Positions 1 to 11,098 of a stretch of DNA of 64,000 nucleotides are shown here, one piece after another. The position numbers were made by a program, and so were the translations under genes. Under the pieces are notes generated by a model that saw nothing but the letters and a program-made list of their open reading frames with translations, searched no databases and was not told the DNA's origin. Source of the DNA: Blastobasis lacticolella (lineage: Eukaryota > Arthropoda > Insecta > Lepidoptera > Blastobasidae). Numbering within the stretch: the first letter of the stretch is position 1; every line of letters begins with the position of its first letter. The DNA lies in the NCBI GenBank assembly GCA_905147135.1, contig LR990056.1:18180501-18244500 (forward strand), in the 5' to 3' direction.

Positions 1-55
1 GGTTCATTTTCGTTTGATATCGTTAGGTACAGTATCACGCAGTGTTCGATCCCTA

Positions 56-136
56 GTACCGCCATGTGCCAATTTTTAAATATATGTACATTAATTGAAT
101 ACTAACTGATGCTCTTACGGTGAGGGAAAATATCGT
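56..136 (+). repeat. SINE-A fragment
   Basis: Carries GTACATTAATTGAATACTAA, CTGATGCTCTTACGGTGAGG and GAAAATATCGTGA, the middle part of SINE-A, without head or tail. Confidence 0.75.
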
Positions 137-761
137 GAGTGTTTGTGATGACGTTTATCCACATTCAGACGAAACCAACTCTCTCTCCCATCCAGGTACC
201 TAAGCAAACTCGAAAGTAGATAGGGATGGAACGCGTTATACCCCTCACCCTTCTGTTTCTCTTCTCGTAGCATTGTTTCTGATTTAAGCACTGCGTAAAG
301 TATATTACTACGCTAGCTGCATAATGCAGGCTGATGTCTGCAGCCAATAACATCGCTAGTTCGGCTTCGTAGAGCATCGTCTCTCTTCGTATAATCTAGC
401 CGACGTGCGTAATTCGTTTAGTCCATTTTCGTAATTGCGGTTTCGGAATTGGCTACGAAAGATGAATTTTTCGCTATTTCATAGTTAGTTATCAAACAAG
501 TATTCAAGTTACGTAACATTGGTTTCGTACACGCCGAAGAGAATGTGCCACCTAGTACCGTACTTTACATAGGAAAGTATTTATTACTCATGGTGCCGAG
601 TGATCATAATAAGTAATTATTACGAAGATGAACTGTTAATGAAACCATTACTAACCTTTACGTTACGTTCTGATTATTGTAGGGATTGATATACACATAT
701 ATATTTTGCAGATAATAAGTACAACATAATATATATTCATAAATTATATTCTTAGACAACC
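137..761. other. Intergenic, no gene seen
   Basis: AT-rich unique-looking DNA. The only long frame (377-165, minus) has no recognisable domain. Confidence 0.5.
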
Positions 762-800
762 CACGCCGCGCTATTTAGCCCCAAACTAAGCAAAGCCAAG
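762..800 (-). repeat. SINE-B 3' fragment
   Basis: GCGCTATTTAGCCCCAAACT AAGCAAAGC is the inverted 3' part of SINE-B. Confidence 0.65.
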
Positions 801-1002
801 CAAGATTACCGCACCACTGGAGTCACAGAGCTAAAGTCGCGTCCTTGAGACTTATCCACTTGAAAATTGGACCTAATCGCTTAAGATTATTCGGCGGACA
901 ATACCTCCCCGCGGCGGAAGGATTCGCATCGGGTAGGGTTACCAGGGCCTTGATTTTACTGCGACATATATTTTTTACTTTTTTTTTTTTTTTTTAATTT
1001 AG

Positions 1003-1431
1003 ACTATCCAGGCATTTGACCGCCATCTCACCTGGTGGTAAGTGACGATGCGGTCGAAGGTCGAAGATGGAGCATGCCTGTCTAAGAACAGCCTATTCAC
1101 TCTACCCTTGAAGGCGTCCAGATTATAGTGATCAGGGAACACACTCACAGGCAACGCGTTCCATTCCTTAGCCGTTCGCATTATAAAGGTGAACCAAAGC
1201 GGCTCGTGCGGGCAGCTGGAAGATCCACGACATAAGGATGACGCGCTCGCCCGGATCGCGTTTCCCGATGGCGGAAAGAGGCCGGCGGAATGAGGTCGTG
1301 CAACTGTTTCGCACACTCTCTGAAATGCAACCTATAGAATACCGACAGACACGCAACCCTACGCCGATGCTCGAGGCTCTGCAGCTTAGCCTCAATTAAT
1401 TGCGGATCACAAATTATCTTCTTTGCACGTA
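1003..1431 (-). pseudogene. CR1-like LINE 3' end (C-terminal fragment)
   Basis: The minus strand codes, over two frames, for IEAKLQSLEHRRR, then EWNALPVSVFPDHYNLDAF and [10 protein letters not shown], the C-terminal region downstream of the RT domain. The frame is broken near 1316-1168. A poly-T run at 971-998 is the poly-A of this copy. The same region recurs at 14401-14783. Confidence 0.75.
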
Positions 1432-1650
1432 TTTCTAGGAAGGCGTTTGACCGCCATCCCCCTGATTAATAGCGACGATGATAATTAGAGCGATGCGGCC
1501 ATAAATGAAGCAGGCCTAATCACTCTGGGCTTGTAGAGATCCAGATTGAACTTCTCGGGGAACACGTCAACAGGCAAAGCGATTCATTCCTGTGCTGTAT
1601 ACATTACAAAGGAGGAGCCAAAACAGTACATCCAGTATATCCGAACTGTC
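1432..1650 (-). pseudogene. Second, more diverged copy of the same LINE 3' end
   Basis: GGCGTTTGACCGCCATCCCC parallels the start of the previous copy, and the minus strand gives ALPVDVFPEKFNLDLYKPRV. It stands head-to-tail with it. Confidence 0.65.
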
Positions 1651-1669
1651 GTACATATTTTGTTTATTC

Positions 1670-1965
1670 TTCGCTATGACAAACGAGCAAACAGCCCACC
1701 TGATAGTAAGCAGTAACTATCACCTATAACATCTACGATTCAAGCATTTAGGTTGCAGGCAACAAAAATGCAGAACTGCGGGTGCGTTGTCACTTTAGGT
1801 TCAGATGAAATGTCTCGTGTCAGTAATTGCGCTGACTACCTCATCCTTCAAACTGGAACACAACAATGCCAGCATTGGCACTTTTCGGAGAAATAGATAA
1901 GGCAGTGGTACTCACCTAGGCGGACTCCTCAGGCTTGACAGATTCCTACCACTTTATAAAATCTG
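1670..1965 (-). repeat. Repeat R (LINE-tail-like), minus orientation
   Basis: From the GAGCAAACAGCCCACCTGAT tail to CTAGGCGGACTCCTCAGGCT. It is the reverse complement of 15965-16215. Confidence 0.75.
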
Positions 1966-2348
1966 TTCGGGTTTAGATAGGTGTCGTAGGAACATCGAGG
2001 CACATCTATTACACCCATTATTAATTAGATTGTACAGCCATTAGAAAGTAAATCTTCTTGAGGAGGCTCAAATTCAGCAATGAGCTGTTGTGAGCTGTTG
2101 ATCATAGATAATCTAGCTAATTGTCCGAAACTTTTAAACTTTGAGATGGCAACCCTATGCGCGTAATTAAAAAAATAAAACTCCAGCCCGCCCTCAGCAT
2201 ATCTTTACGAAGAAACTCCGGCGAGAATTTTCGCCGCCACAGTTTTAATTTTCAATTACGACTTTTTGATTGATTGCCGCGGCGCGGGGCGTTCGGGAGA
2301 ATGCGCCGGCGAGTGACCGCGTCCCGGTCTCATTACTCATTCAGCACT

Positions 2349-2480
2349 CGTAGCATCGTAGCGTATCGTAACTTTGTTATCATTGGTCCTTACGATGATC
2401 GAACAAATAATGGTACGATGTTCGTTCAATCATCGTAAGAACCAATTATGGCAACGGTACGCTCGCATCGCATCGTAAAA
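2349..2480. repeat. Imperfect palindrome (fold-back element)
   Basis: ATTGGTCCTTACGATGAT at 2382-2399 is mirrored on the minus strand by ATTGGTTCTTACGATGAT (about 2427-2445). The arms extend outward with weaker matching (GCGTATCGTAACTTTGTTAT against GCGAGCGTACCGTTGCCAT). The short loop holds ACAAATAATGGTACGATG. Confidence 0.6.
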
Positions 2481-2524
2481 TCGACAACTCGGTGTTTACG
2501 AGTAGAAAGTTAGTCGGTACGGAC

Positions 2525-2615
2525 ATGAGTTAAACTCGCACTTAACCCAACGAGAAATAAAGGGTGTTATAAGTTTGACGTGTGTATCTGTGGATGTGGG
2601 GGATGGACTGATATT
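2525..2615 (+). repeat. Repeat C fragment
   Basis: AACCCAACGAGAAATAAAGG GTGTTATAAGTTTGACGTGT then GTATCTGTGG. This text opens a dispersed repeat also seen at 31305, 40270, 44940 and, inverted, at 51170 and 58220. Confidence 0.65.
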
Positions 2616-2760
2616 GATGCAGTTTTTATTGATTTTAGTGCCAGTTTAATTAAGACGGTTCTTTTGTTTTATCTAAATCGGTTTATTAGTTTAGGAATTT
2701 CTTGGGTTGGGGGTTATCTGACGTTTTTCTGTCGGCTAGGTTATTCTAAAGAGATTAAAT

Positions 2761-3067
2761 AATCGTCTTGGTGTAAATAATCTTTTTGGTGTTAATGTCC
2801 CGGTTGTGCTTTCCCGCACGAGGGCCCGGTGGCCGCCTAGACCATGATCCAGGATTTGGCAGGTCAGATAATTACAGTGGAGCCACTGCCATTTGACCTC
2901 CATGCCCCTGCTTCCAGGGGAACCTGACAAGATGTGATCATGGTTACAAATTCAGGTGCCTGAATGTGCAGGTTTCATCACGATGCTTTCCCTCACCGTA
3001 AGAGCATCGGTTAGTATTTAACTAATGTACATAACTCACAAAAGAGTCATTGGTACATGGCGGTACT
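2761..3067 (-). mobile_element. SINE-A insertion with 20-bp target duplication
   Basis: Minus-strand SINE-A lacking its tRNA head. The host sequence TTATTCTAAAGAGATTAAAT stands at 2741-2760 and again, unchanged, at 3068-3087. The 3' tail is a short tandem of TTWACACCAAGA-like units next to the left duplication. This is a clear target-primed insertion truncated at its 5' end. Confidence 0.9.
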
Positions 3068-3087
3068 TTATTCTAAAGAGATTAAAT

Positions 3088-5384
3088 CCAATTTCAAATC
3101 AAAATATCTTTCTTTTGATTTGTCTAATGTATTAATCCATATAAAGCTATCTTTCTCCCCTAATATCGGTTTGATAGGTGCAGGTAACCACGTTTGGTTG
3201 AGCAATAAATCAACTACGCTTATCTCCAACGGGCAGTGGAGTCCGCCGGATGATTAATACACTAGATAGCTGGAAGTTCATGGAAAATATATCACGCCTC
3301 ATGGTTTCGAGTACACTGTTTTGTTGCCAGAGCATGTTGGTTTGGTATCTAACGCCCGTATTCAGAAACATCAGTTTGAGGTCTCACTGTGTGCGCGAAC
3401 GCACAGGGTTCCAACTGACAATACTTGAGTGGCGATCGGAATCCAGCCTATGAGTCACAATAACAGGTTTAATATATTTTTATTTTATTTTACATAACAT
3501 CTACATCCGCGATCGGAATCCAGCCTATGAGCTACGGAGGGAGAGTGATTTTCATAGAGACCAAACCTCATTTAAACCCTCCCGAATTGCTTCGTAGAAA
3601 TCTTCTTTCTCCTATTTATCACGTGGGCTGTCTGTCTGCTCGCCTGCCACTAGTACAGATAGTTCACACACTAACGCAACGAGGCATTATTAATACTATA
3701 TTGACTGTGAGGACGCTGTATGTAATCTTACGTCATCGAGTATAAAATGACTATAGGCAGCGGTGACCACTTTCCATCAGGTGGCCCGCTTGCCTGTTTG
3801 CCTACCGTATGACACAAAAAAAAGCCACTATGTAGCAATAGTAGAGATTTAGGAGACCCACAATACATTGGTGTGCCCGTGCATAACATGGAACAATACA
3901 AATTTCAATTCAAATTTTGCAAATAAAATAGGAAACTTTAGGTCTAATTGATTATCTAGTGAAATGTAGTATTTGTGTAAATGACTGTTTGTTTCCAAAT
4001 AAATAAAAAAAAAAAAAAAAAATACTTTTTTTGTTTTAGAAAATTTTATTTAATTCTGGAGCCCACACAAGAGGATATGTAAGTACTGTCGCTACGAAAA
4101 GTCGAAGTTTGAATCATTAAAAATTGTTTTTGTGCCGGGTAGTGCACGAGCTTCCAAACATTTTGTGGGATTCCTAAACGTCAAAGTTCAAAGTTCAAAA
4201 TTCTTTATTCAACGTGGGTATAATACATATACACTTATTGACGTCATACATGGTCATACAGATAAATGTAAATCTAATAAAATATATATAATTATGTCCA
4301 ATAATAAATCATACATTATATTGGGGACAATTTAATATTGGTCCACCCATCATCTATATTTTATACCTTCTTACAAGGATATTATCTATATAAAAATGTA
4401 TGCCAATAATAATAATGTTATATTAAAACTATCATAATACTTAATAGACAATCATATATTTAATTGTATGGTCACAAACATAAATTACAAATTCAGGAAA
4501 ATTTTATAATACCTACTTATTAGGTAGTTATTTTACACGTCATATTAACGAAGTTAAAAATAATTATAAATTAACATATCAACGTATATTCTTCATACAC
4601 GTAGGTATTACTCTAAAAAAATTTCAGTGCGTTTTTGAATTTTGGACATTTGGAAGCATATAATAATTATTGTCCTTTCGTTCCATATAAATATTAATTG
4701 AATTATGTCTTACGTAAACATTTACGTAGTCTTTAGATGTCAAATTTACTTGTATAATAAAGATAGTTATTTCAAAAAGTACTACCTTTATAGAATTAAT
4801 GATGTCAACAAATTTATATTATGATGTCAGTAGTATGAAAAATATGAAATGCTAATAATTTCCCAATTATTTTTCTTTCTCTATTATTAATTTCCCAATT
4901 ATCGCCTATCTAACTATCACTACAGAGTAGATTTTTTCTTGTACTCGACCACGTAGGATAATAACCTGCGGCGCCATCACAGTCTAATACAGATACGTAG
5001 CAATTCGCAGGCTTTAAAACGTAATCCGAGTTGTATTACAGCCGCCACGCTGCCTGACGAACGGCTATCGTGGCGCTGTAAATAAATATTAAGGGTCGTA
5101 AAAGCTATGGAGCGACGTGGCCTTTATTATGGAACGTGCGATATTAAAAATTTAATTTATAACCACCCGCAGTGTGCGAGAATGACGTGACGCCTTGTAA
5201 AGCATCGTGTTTTTTGGTGAGAATGATTTCGTGATATAATATGACGAAGCTGGCATGTTAATATGTTAACTTTGCCATCGTCAATGTAGATATATGTCAC
5301 AAATATTGGCTAGAGGGAACGATGAAGAAAGGGACGACACGTTTTCGTTCATCGGAAAAGCAACAATGCTACTTAAACTAAGGT
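3088..5384. other. Intergenic with repeat remnants
   Basis: Holds a doubled CGCGATCGGAATCCAGCCTA-like phrase (near 3433 and 3512), the LINE tail at 3750-3825, an A-rich run at 3998-4021, and at 4180-4300 CAAAGTTCAAAATTCTTTATTC, which resembles an inverted LINE 3' UTR. No gene. Confidence 0.5.
3750..3825 (+). repeat. LINE 3' tail fragment
   Basis: AGGCAGCGGTGACCACTTTC CATCAGGTGGCCCGC and CCTACCGTATGACAC, then an A-rich end. Confidence 0.7.
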
Positions 5385-5460
5385 TTTTTTTTATATTGTA
5401 GAGGGAGATTCACGAGCAAACGGGTCACCTGATGGTAAGTAATCACCGCTGTTCAAAAAT
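5385..5460 (-). repeat. Repeat R-type tail, inverted
   Basis: Poly-T, then GAGCAAACGGGTCACCTGAT GGTAAGTAATCACC. Confidence 0.6.
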
Positions 5461-6159
5461 TTTCATCGGTACTAGACAGAAATAGAATGGACGGTAGTTG
5501 CCACGTTCCATTAGGTAGACTGTGCGCTCATCAAAATATAAAAAAATATAAAATACTTTTGTAGACCGATGTTACGGTTAAAAGTGTGGATGGGAGCTCC
5601 TAGTAGACAATGTGTAAGGAGAGTTTAAATACGAATGAAATATCTGCCCAACATGATTCTTTTCATCGTCAACATTCAACAAAGTTCTTTTAATGTAGCG
5701 TTTAAATATATTTGATTTAAAGCCTACCTATGCCATAATGCTAACTGTCAAATCACTTTCCTTTCTTCTTCACTTTCGTTCTTGACCTAGGTAATCCAAC
5801 CGATGAAGACTTCATAAAACGTTACATAGAATTTCATAAAGAACTTCATGGGGACCACCCGTATTCATAGCGTGTCATTCGAATCGGCTACCGAGACAGT
5901 TCAACCAGTCTCAGGGTCCCAGCGGTAGACCTTGGTCATCCTCGCTTCGCCAATTAGGAGGCACATCTAACGAGAAACGAGCTCGTTGCGGTGCTGAAAT
6001 TCGACTAGAATCAAAGTACGAAACGGTCACCTATCCAGTTTCCGGACGCTGAGAATGTTGCTTAACCTTAATTATCAGTTTCGCAAGCATGCTACCACTA
6101 GACCAGTGCCGCTTCTATCTGGCCAGTGCAGGATCATTCGTTCCTTTTTCTCCCACTAA

Positions 6160-6268
6160 TATATCAATAAAGCTTATGGTCTGTCTGATGGTAAGCAGTC
6201 GCAGCCTGTTTACAATACCAGGGATAGGTATCACTCCTTTGGTGCCGACCCTCAAGGAATATGTACGT
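6160..6268 (-). repeat. LINE 3'-end fragment (family of 20240-20720)
   Basis: TCTGTCTGATGGTAAGCAGT ... AATACCAGGGATAGGTATCA ... GTGCCGACCCTCAAGG aligns with 20296-20380. Confidence 0.65.
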
Positions 6269-7239
6269 CATATTCTTCGTCTAGTAGTACGATAGTGAAG
6301 ATAAACTACAATAACTTCAGCAGTAACTCTCGTTGTTTCGTAGATAGTGTTTTCGTGCGAATCCAGATAATAATAACGAATAGCTATTCCCCAAGAGCCC
6401 GTCTGTCTACGCATTCGAAATAAATATCCCTTATTGCAAAATATTTTGGTTATTTTCCTTAGTACCTAGCATTTGAAGATTCATCCCCTTCAATATTCCT
6501 ATCAAAACTTGAAAGGATTGATCCCTAGCAAAATAAGCTGATATTTCTCACACGTAAAAATATTATGTATTTTTATACCGCTAAGGTGGTACACAAACGT
6601 AATTTTGTACAGAACCTCAACCTACCTTGTGTGGACCTTGTACCGTTTTCAAATTGTTTGCGGATCTACCGTGATGCCAGCTCATTTTATACTGGTAGTC
6701 GGTCGGTTGAATGTTTAGACAATCCAAATAAAACAAAAAACCAAAATACCACAGCTAATCTTCTCTTCAAAAAGAAACTTCAGAGTATATTTTTTAAAGT
6801 GTAATTAAATGGAATTATAATTTTACCTTTGTAACTTTGAAATAATGAGCTTATCCAGTTATGAAAGTAAGTAATTTTATACGGGAATGTATTTTAAAAA
6901 TCTGACAGACATTACAAGGGTCGGGATCCCCTTTAAATTCCAATTTACGGCATTGTGTTTCGATAAAAACGTCCCTCATCCCTCATTCAGGGGAATTTAT
7001 CGTTGTAAAGGCTTAGCCCTGACACTCTGACAGTGTACGCTGTAATATTCATTTAGTACCTAAATAATAAAACCTGGGGCACTAATATGAGTTCTTGGCA
7101 CCTAAAGGTTTATTGGCCTAAGTGATGGACATGCTCTTCTATTGTACGTACCCTTTCTTCCAAGTGGAACACCAACTCAATATTTTTGTTTGACGGCAGA
7201 AATAAAGATGTAGTATAAAAGCGGCAGTACAGTGGAGCA

Positions 7240-7612
7240 GCGGCGGGGAGACCGATACCCATAGGGTTCGAACCCAGTGCCGGCGTGTACCAATGACCCT
7301 TTTCTGAGTTTTGTACATTTGTTGAATACTAACAAATGCTCTGTATATTTAGGCCACTGAATGTGTAACCATAATTCAGTCTGGTCAGGTTCTCGTGTTA
7401 ACAGATGATAACCAGATGGCAGTTGCTCCACTGTAACTACTTCATCATCGTCATCTTGGCGTTAAATCCCGGTTGCGCTCCCGCGAAACACGCGGGGGCC
7501 CGGGGTCCGCCACGCCACTGTAACTACCTGATAGGCGAAATCAGGATCGTGGAAAGCGGACCGCGGGCCTGCGCGCGCGAGAGCACAACCATGACATTAA
7601 CGCCAAGATGAA
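7240..7612 (+). mobile_element. SINE-A copy interrupted by a second SINE fragment
   Basis: Starts with a decayed tRNA-like head (GGGTTCGAACCCAGTGCCGG is the B-box side) and continues through the SINE-A body to CATTAACGCCAAGATG at 7612. It is split at 7441-7514 by an inverted piece of SINE-A tail flanked by CCACTGTAACTAC on both sides. Confidence 0.8.
7441..7514 (-). mobile_element. 74-bp SINE-A tail fragment nested in another SINE-A
   Basis: On the minus strand it reads CGTGGCGGACCCCGGGCCCC ... AACGCCAAGATGACGATGAT. The host bases CCACTGTAACTAC flank it at 7428-7440 and 7515-7527, a 13-bp target duplication. Confidence 0.8.
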
Positions 7613-7964
7613 CCAGTAAAAGCAGAAATACGTATCCAGTAAAGTCCTACGACAGGTGGACTTTGAGATTACACAAAACGAGATGTGCAAAGAGAAGATA
7701 AAGAATGACGAAGTACATGGTGCAAAGGCCCGAAATCTCGCTCCGGCGCGCGTCGCCACTATTGACAAAAGTGGCGTGTTTGCCTCGCGAGCTAAATCAA
7801 ACAGTGCGTTCAATGTTTATTTATGTATTTCGCGCTCAAGTGAAGGGTCGTGTTTGCTGTTTGTGTGTGTACTCATACACGTGTCGAGAACAATAGCAAT
7901 AATTTGTGCGCTATTTGCTCATTTACTTGAACGAATTGCTTGAGATAGGCGCTTTGCAGCATAG

Positions 7965-8213
7965 ACTCTTTCCTGAGTTATGTACTAACTGATGCCCTTA
8001 CGGTGAGGGAAAGCATCGTGATGAAACCTGTTCATTGAGGCAACTGGATGTGTAACCATGATCCAATCTGGTCAGATTCTCCTGTTAACAGGGTTACGGA
8101 GGTCAGACGGCAGTCGCTCACTGATCCTGCCATCCTGATCTGCCAAATCCTGGATCATGCTCAACCAGGGTCCTCGCACGCGAGTGCACAATCGGGACAT
8201 TAACGCCAAGATT
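7965..8213 (+). repeat. SINE-A copy, 5'-truncated
   Basis: Runs from CCTGAGTTATGTACTAACTG to ACATTAACGCCAAGAT and lacks the tRNA head. Small deletions in the middle. Confidence 0.8.
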
Positions 8214-8215
8214 AC

Positions 8216-9474
8216 CTAAAACGCTAGCGATTGTAGGTCAAGCGATACTGTCGCAATCGATAAAAAACCTTGCGCGATCATTTCTATCTTACGACAAGCT
8301 AGCGTGGGCTCGCGGTAGACTCGCTACAACCTCGTAGCGAGTTCGCAAGGGTCTCGTAGCAGACTCTGGTGGCAGGTACACGGCAAAATCGTTGAACAAT
8401 CGCCCGAATATCACTAACATGATGCAAGCCTTATCCGAAGCCGGAGGTGCGGGCAAAGCCAATATTGACGCTGAAGTCCACTCCTGTGTTTTTCAACTTC
8501 TTTGTTTAACCGGAAGGACCAATCGACCAATTGGAAGTTCCTTGGCGACGCTTTTGAACCTGATTGGAGGGCTGCTCTAGATCGCTGTTACGAAGCTGAC
8601 AACATCCGGGTAACAGTCTAGTTTCATTCCAATATTGAGATTTATAAGAAGGCAATAAATTGTCATTCTCCTAGTAGGTTTACAATTATATTCCTGTTCA
8701 GTTTTCAGAACTTTTATAGCATATATCTATGCCTAGACGCTATAAGAAGGCCTATAAACAGGCTATGATGTAAGTGTATTCTTGTATAGCGACACTTGTT
8801 TATTATGTTTGTCTCAATACTTATCTCTAAAAAGAACTCTCTTCCAGTAGGCCTGAAAAAGAGAGCTGTGATAATTAAACGCTGATTGACAAATTGCAAA
8901 TGTTGCAAGTTATAAAATGATAAGCAGAAATATATTTCTTGCGTAGCTCGCCTGTAATTCAACTTTCATTATTCCCTCGGGAACAAACACAAGAACAATG
9001 GATATTACTGATTGCTCTCGGCCCCTCGTTATTGTAGTCTTGTAAAATAAAAACATATTTGCACTCTTCAAAAAATATGTGAAAGTTGATGTATGCAATA
9101 TTTAATCAAAGCTTCAAAAGCAATCGGCGATGGGATTTCGGAGATTTAAAATTTACAAAGGTAGGCAATTTATTTACAACTTAAATATTACGTACAAAGA
9201 ACATAGAATTGCATATTAATAACTAGCTACCAATAAAAACCTTACTATAAATTGTTTCAATTTGCCCCAGGTCCTCTGAATTCGGAAATGTGCCCAGAAG
9301 GCTGGCCGCGTAAACAAAATTTTAACAAAACATTGTTTTTTACCTCAATTAAACTACCTACCAATTATACTACAGATCATGTATGCCTGGACCAGATATA
9401 AAGCTATTTCATCTTAAGAGCGCTTACGCATAGTATCCTTTCCAATTTATCTATTAAATACAGAATTTGTATGC
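8216..9474. other. Intergenic, no gene seen
   Basis: Contains a hairpin ACTCGCTAC/GTAGCGAGT at 8319-8342 and otherwise AT-rich DNA without a coherent coding frame. Confidence 0.5.
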
Positions 9475-9785
9475 TCATCATCATTGCGTTAGTGTTCCGG
9501 TTGTGTTCTCGTGCACGAGATGCCGGGGTTCCCCTCGACCATGGTCTAAATTTGACAGATTAGGTAATTACTCCGTCAGCTTGTTAATAGGATGCCTGAA
9601 TGTGGAGGTTTCATCGCGTTATTTTCTCTCACCATAAGAGCATCGGTTAGTAATAGGTTCATCTAATGCAAATAACTGAGAAAAGAGTCATTGGTTAATG
9701 GCCGCAAATGGTGGGATTCAAACCCGGTACCTCTCGCTTACTAGTGGACCATGGACCACTTCGTTTCATGCTCGGCGTATTCTAA
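9475..9785 (-). repeat. SINE-A copy, nearly full length
   Basis: From CATCATCATTGCGTTAGTGT (the tail) to GGTGGGATTCAAACCCGGTA (B box) and CTCTCGCTTACTAGTGGACC (anticodon side) on the minus strand. One internal deletion of several tens of bases. Confidence 0.75.
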
Positions 9786-10579
9786 AGCTCGTACAATGGA
9801 AGAGTTGTCCGAGGCCAGTTCCAGAACACTGAGCGAATAGAGTGTAAGAGTTTAGTCCATCGACTTGATAAGAAGAAGAAGTCGAATACCGTAACCACTC
9901 GGCCACCGACGCTCATTCATTGAAACTCTGACGCTATTATCGTTCTCGGATCGGATGCACTACATAGTACAAAAACAAAAACATATATAACTTCATAGTA
10001 CTAAAACCACAACTAACCACACTTAGTCACACATTCAGTTCGTTCACAAGTAATATTCGGTCGCAGCAGATAATTCCGTGTCAACCACGCTCCCAATTCT
10101 CCCCGGTGAATGAAAGTTAGTTCCAACGCTGCGTGTTTTCAATCCACTCGAGGGGTGCATAGTGTAGGTGATAGCATTGTCCCGCGGAGACAAAGCGCTA
10201 CCTGCGTCCTTTATCCCCGACACGGTTGTATGTGTGGTGCTAGACGGTTCACAGGTATTAGAAGGATAGTTACGTGAGGGTTATGTAGATTAATTTTAAC
10301 TCCCGACGGTGATGTCAAAATCTACAGTAAAAAGAGGGCCCGTTTATAGGTCACCGCTTTCAAACCGGATAGAAAACGTGCTGTCTACCCTATCGCGCAC
10401 ACGACGTGGCACAGTACTTAGTGTTTTTAGTTTATTAGTAGGATAAGGAGAGGTGGCGATCTATGGTATCGGAGGCCAAGATCCACTTTGGGTCGCTGAG
10501 CCAGCGCAGTAAGTAAGTATGTTAAATTTAACACAAAAATGCAAATAAATAAATTTTATTTTGTATTTAATTTTATTTA

Positions 10580-10855
10580 TTTCGACGACCTGACTGGTTC
10601 AGTGGTCAACATGCCGGTCTGCCACGCAAGAGGTCCCGGGTTCGATTCCCGGCCGGGCACAAACTGAAATTATGAATTTTAATTTCTGTTACGGGTCTGG
10701 TTGTTCTATGTATAATAAGTATGTATTTAAAAAGTATTTAAGTAGTTTACCAGTTATCTAGCACCCATAACACAAGCTTTGCTTACTTTGGGGCTAGATG
10801 GCGCTGTGTGAATTTGTCCACGATTATTTATTATTATTTATTTATTTATTCAACG
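10580..10855 (+). mobile_element. SINE-B copy, full length
   Basis: tRNA-like head: CCTGACTGGTTCAGTGGTCA (A box) and CCGGGTTCGATTCCCGG (B box). The body runs TTAATTTCTGTTACGGGTCT ... CACAAGCTTTGCTTACTTTG ... GGCGCTGTGTGAATTTGTCC, and the tail is (ATTT)n. Confidence 0.85.
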
Positions 10856-11004
10856 CGGTGACGGTGCGGATGCGGCACGACGACTATGCGACACGATTGC
10901 TGTGCGGTGACTATGACTATTTGTTTACAAATAATAAAAAAGCTTTAGTGCACAAATCGTGTACTTCTGTATGGGCTTTTATGTTGCGTTTTAAGTGTGT
11001 ATGG

Positions 11005-11098
11005 CGCTCTTCTTATTGGCAATGGTCGTACGACGGACGTCGCCCGACCAATAGAAGACCATGGTCGCATGATCGCTGCCAATTAGGACGGCGCCTAA
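11005..11098. repeat. Imperfect palindrome
   Basis: GGCGCTCTTCTTATTGGCAA on the left is partly mirrored by CGCCGTCCTAATTGGCAGCG on the minus strand at the right, around a centre with GGTCG/CGACC. It may be the remains of a small fold-back element. Confidence 0.4.
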
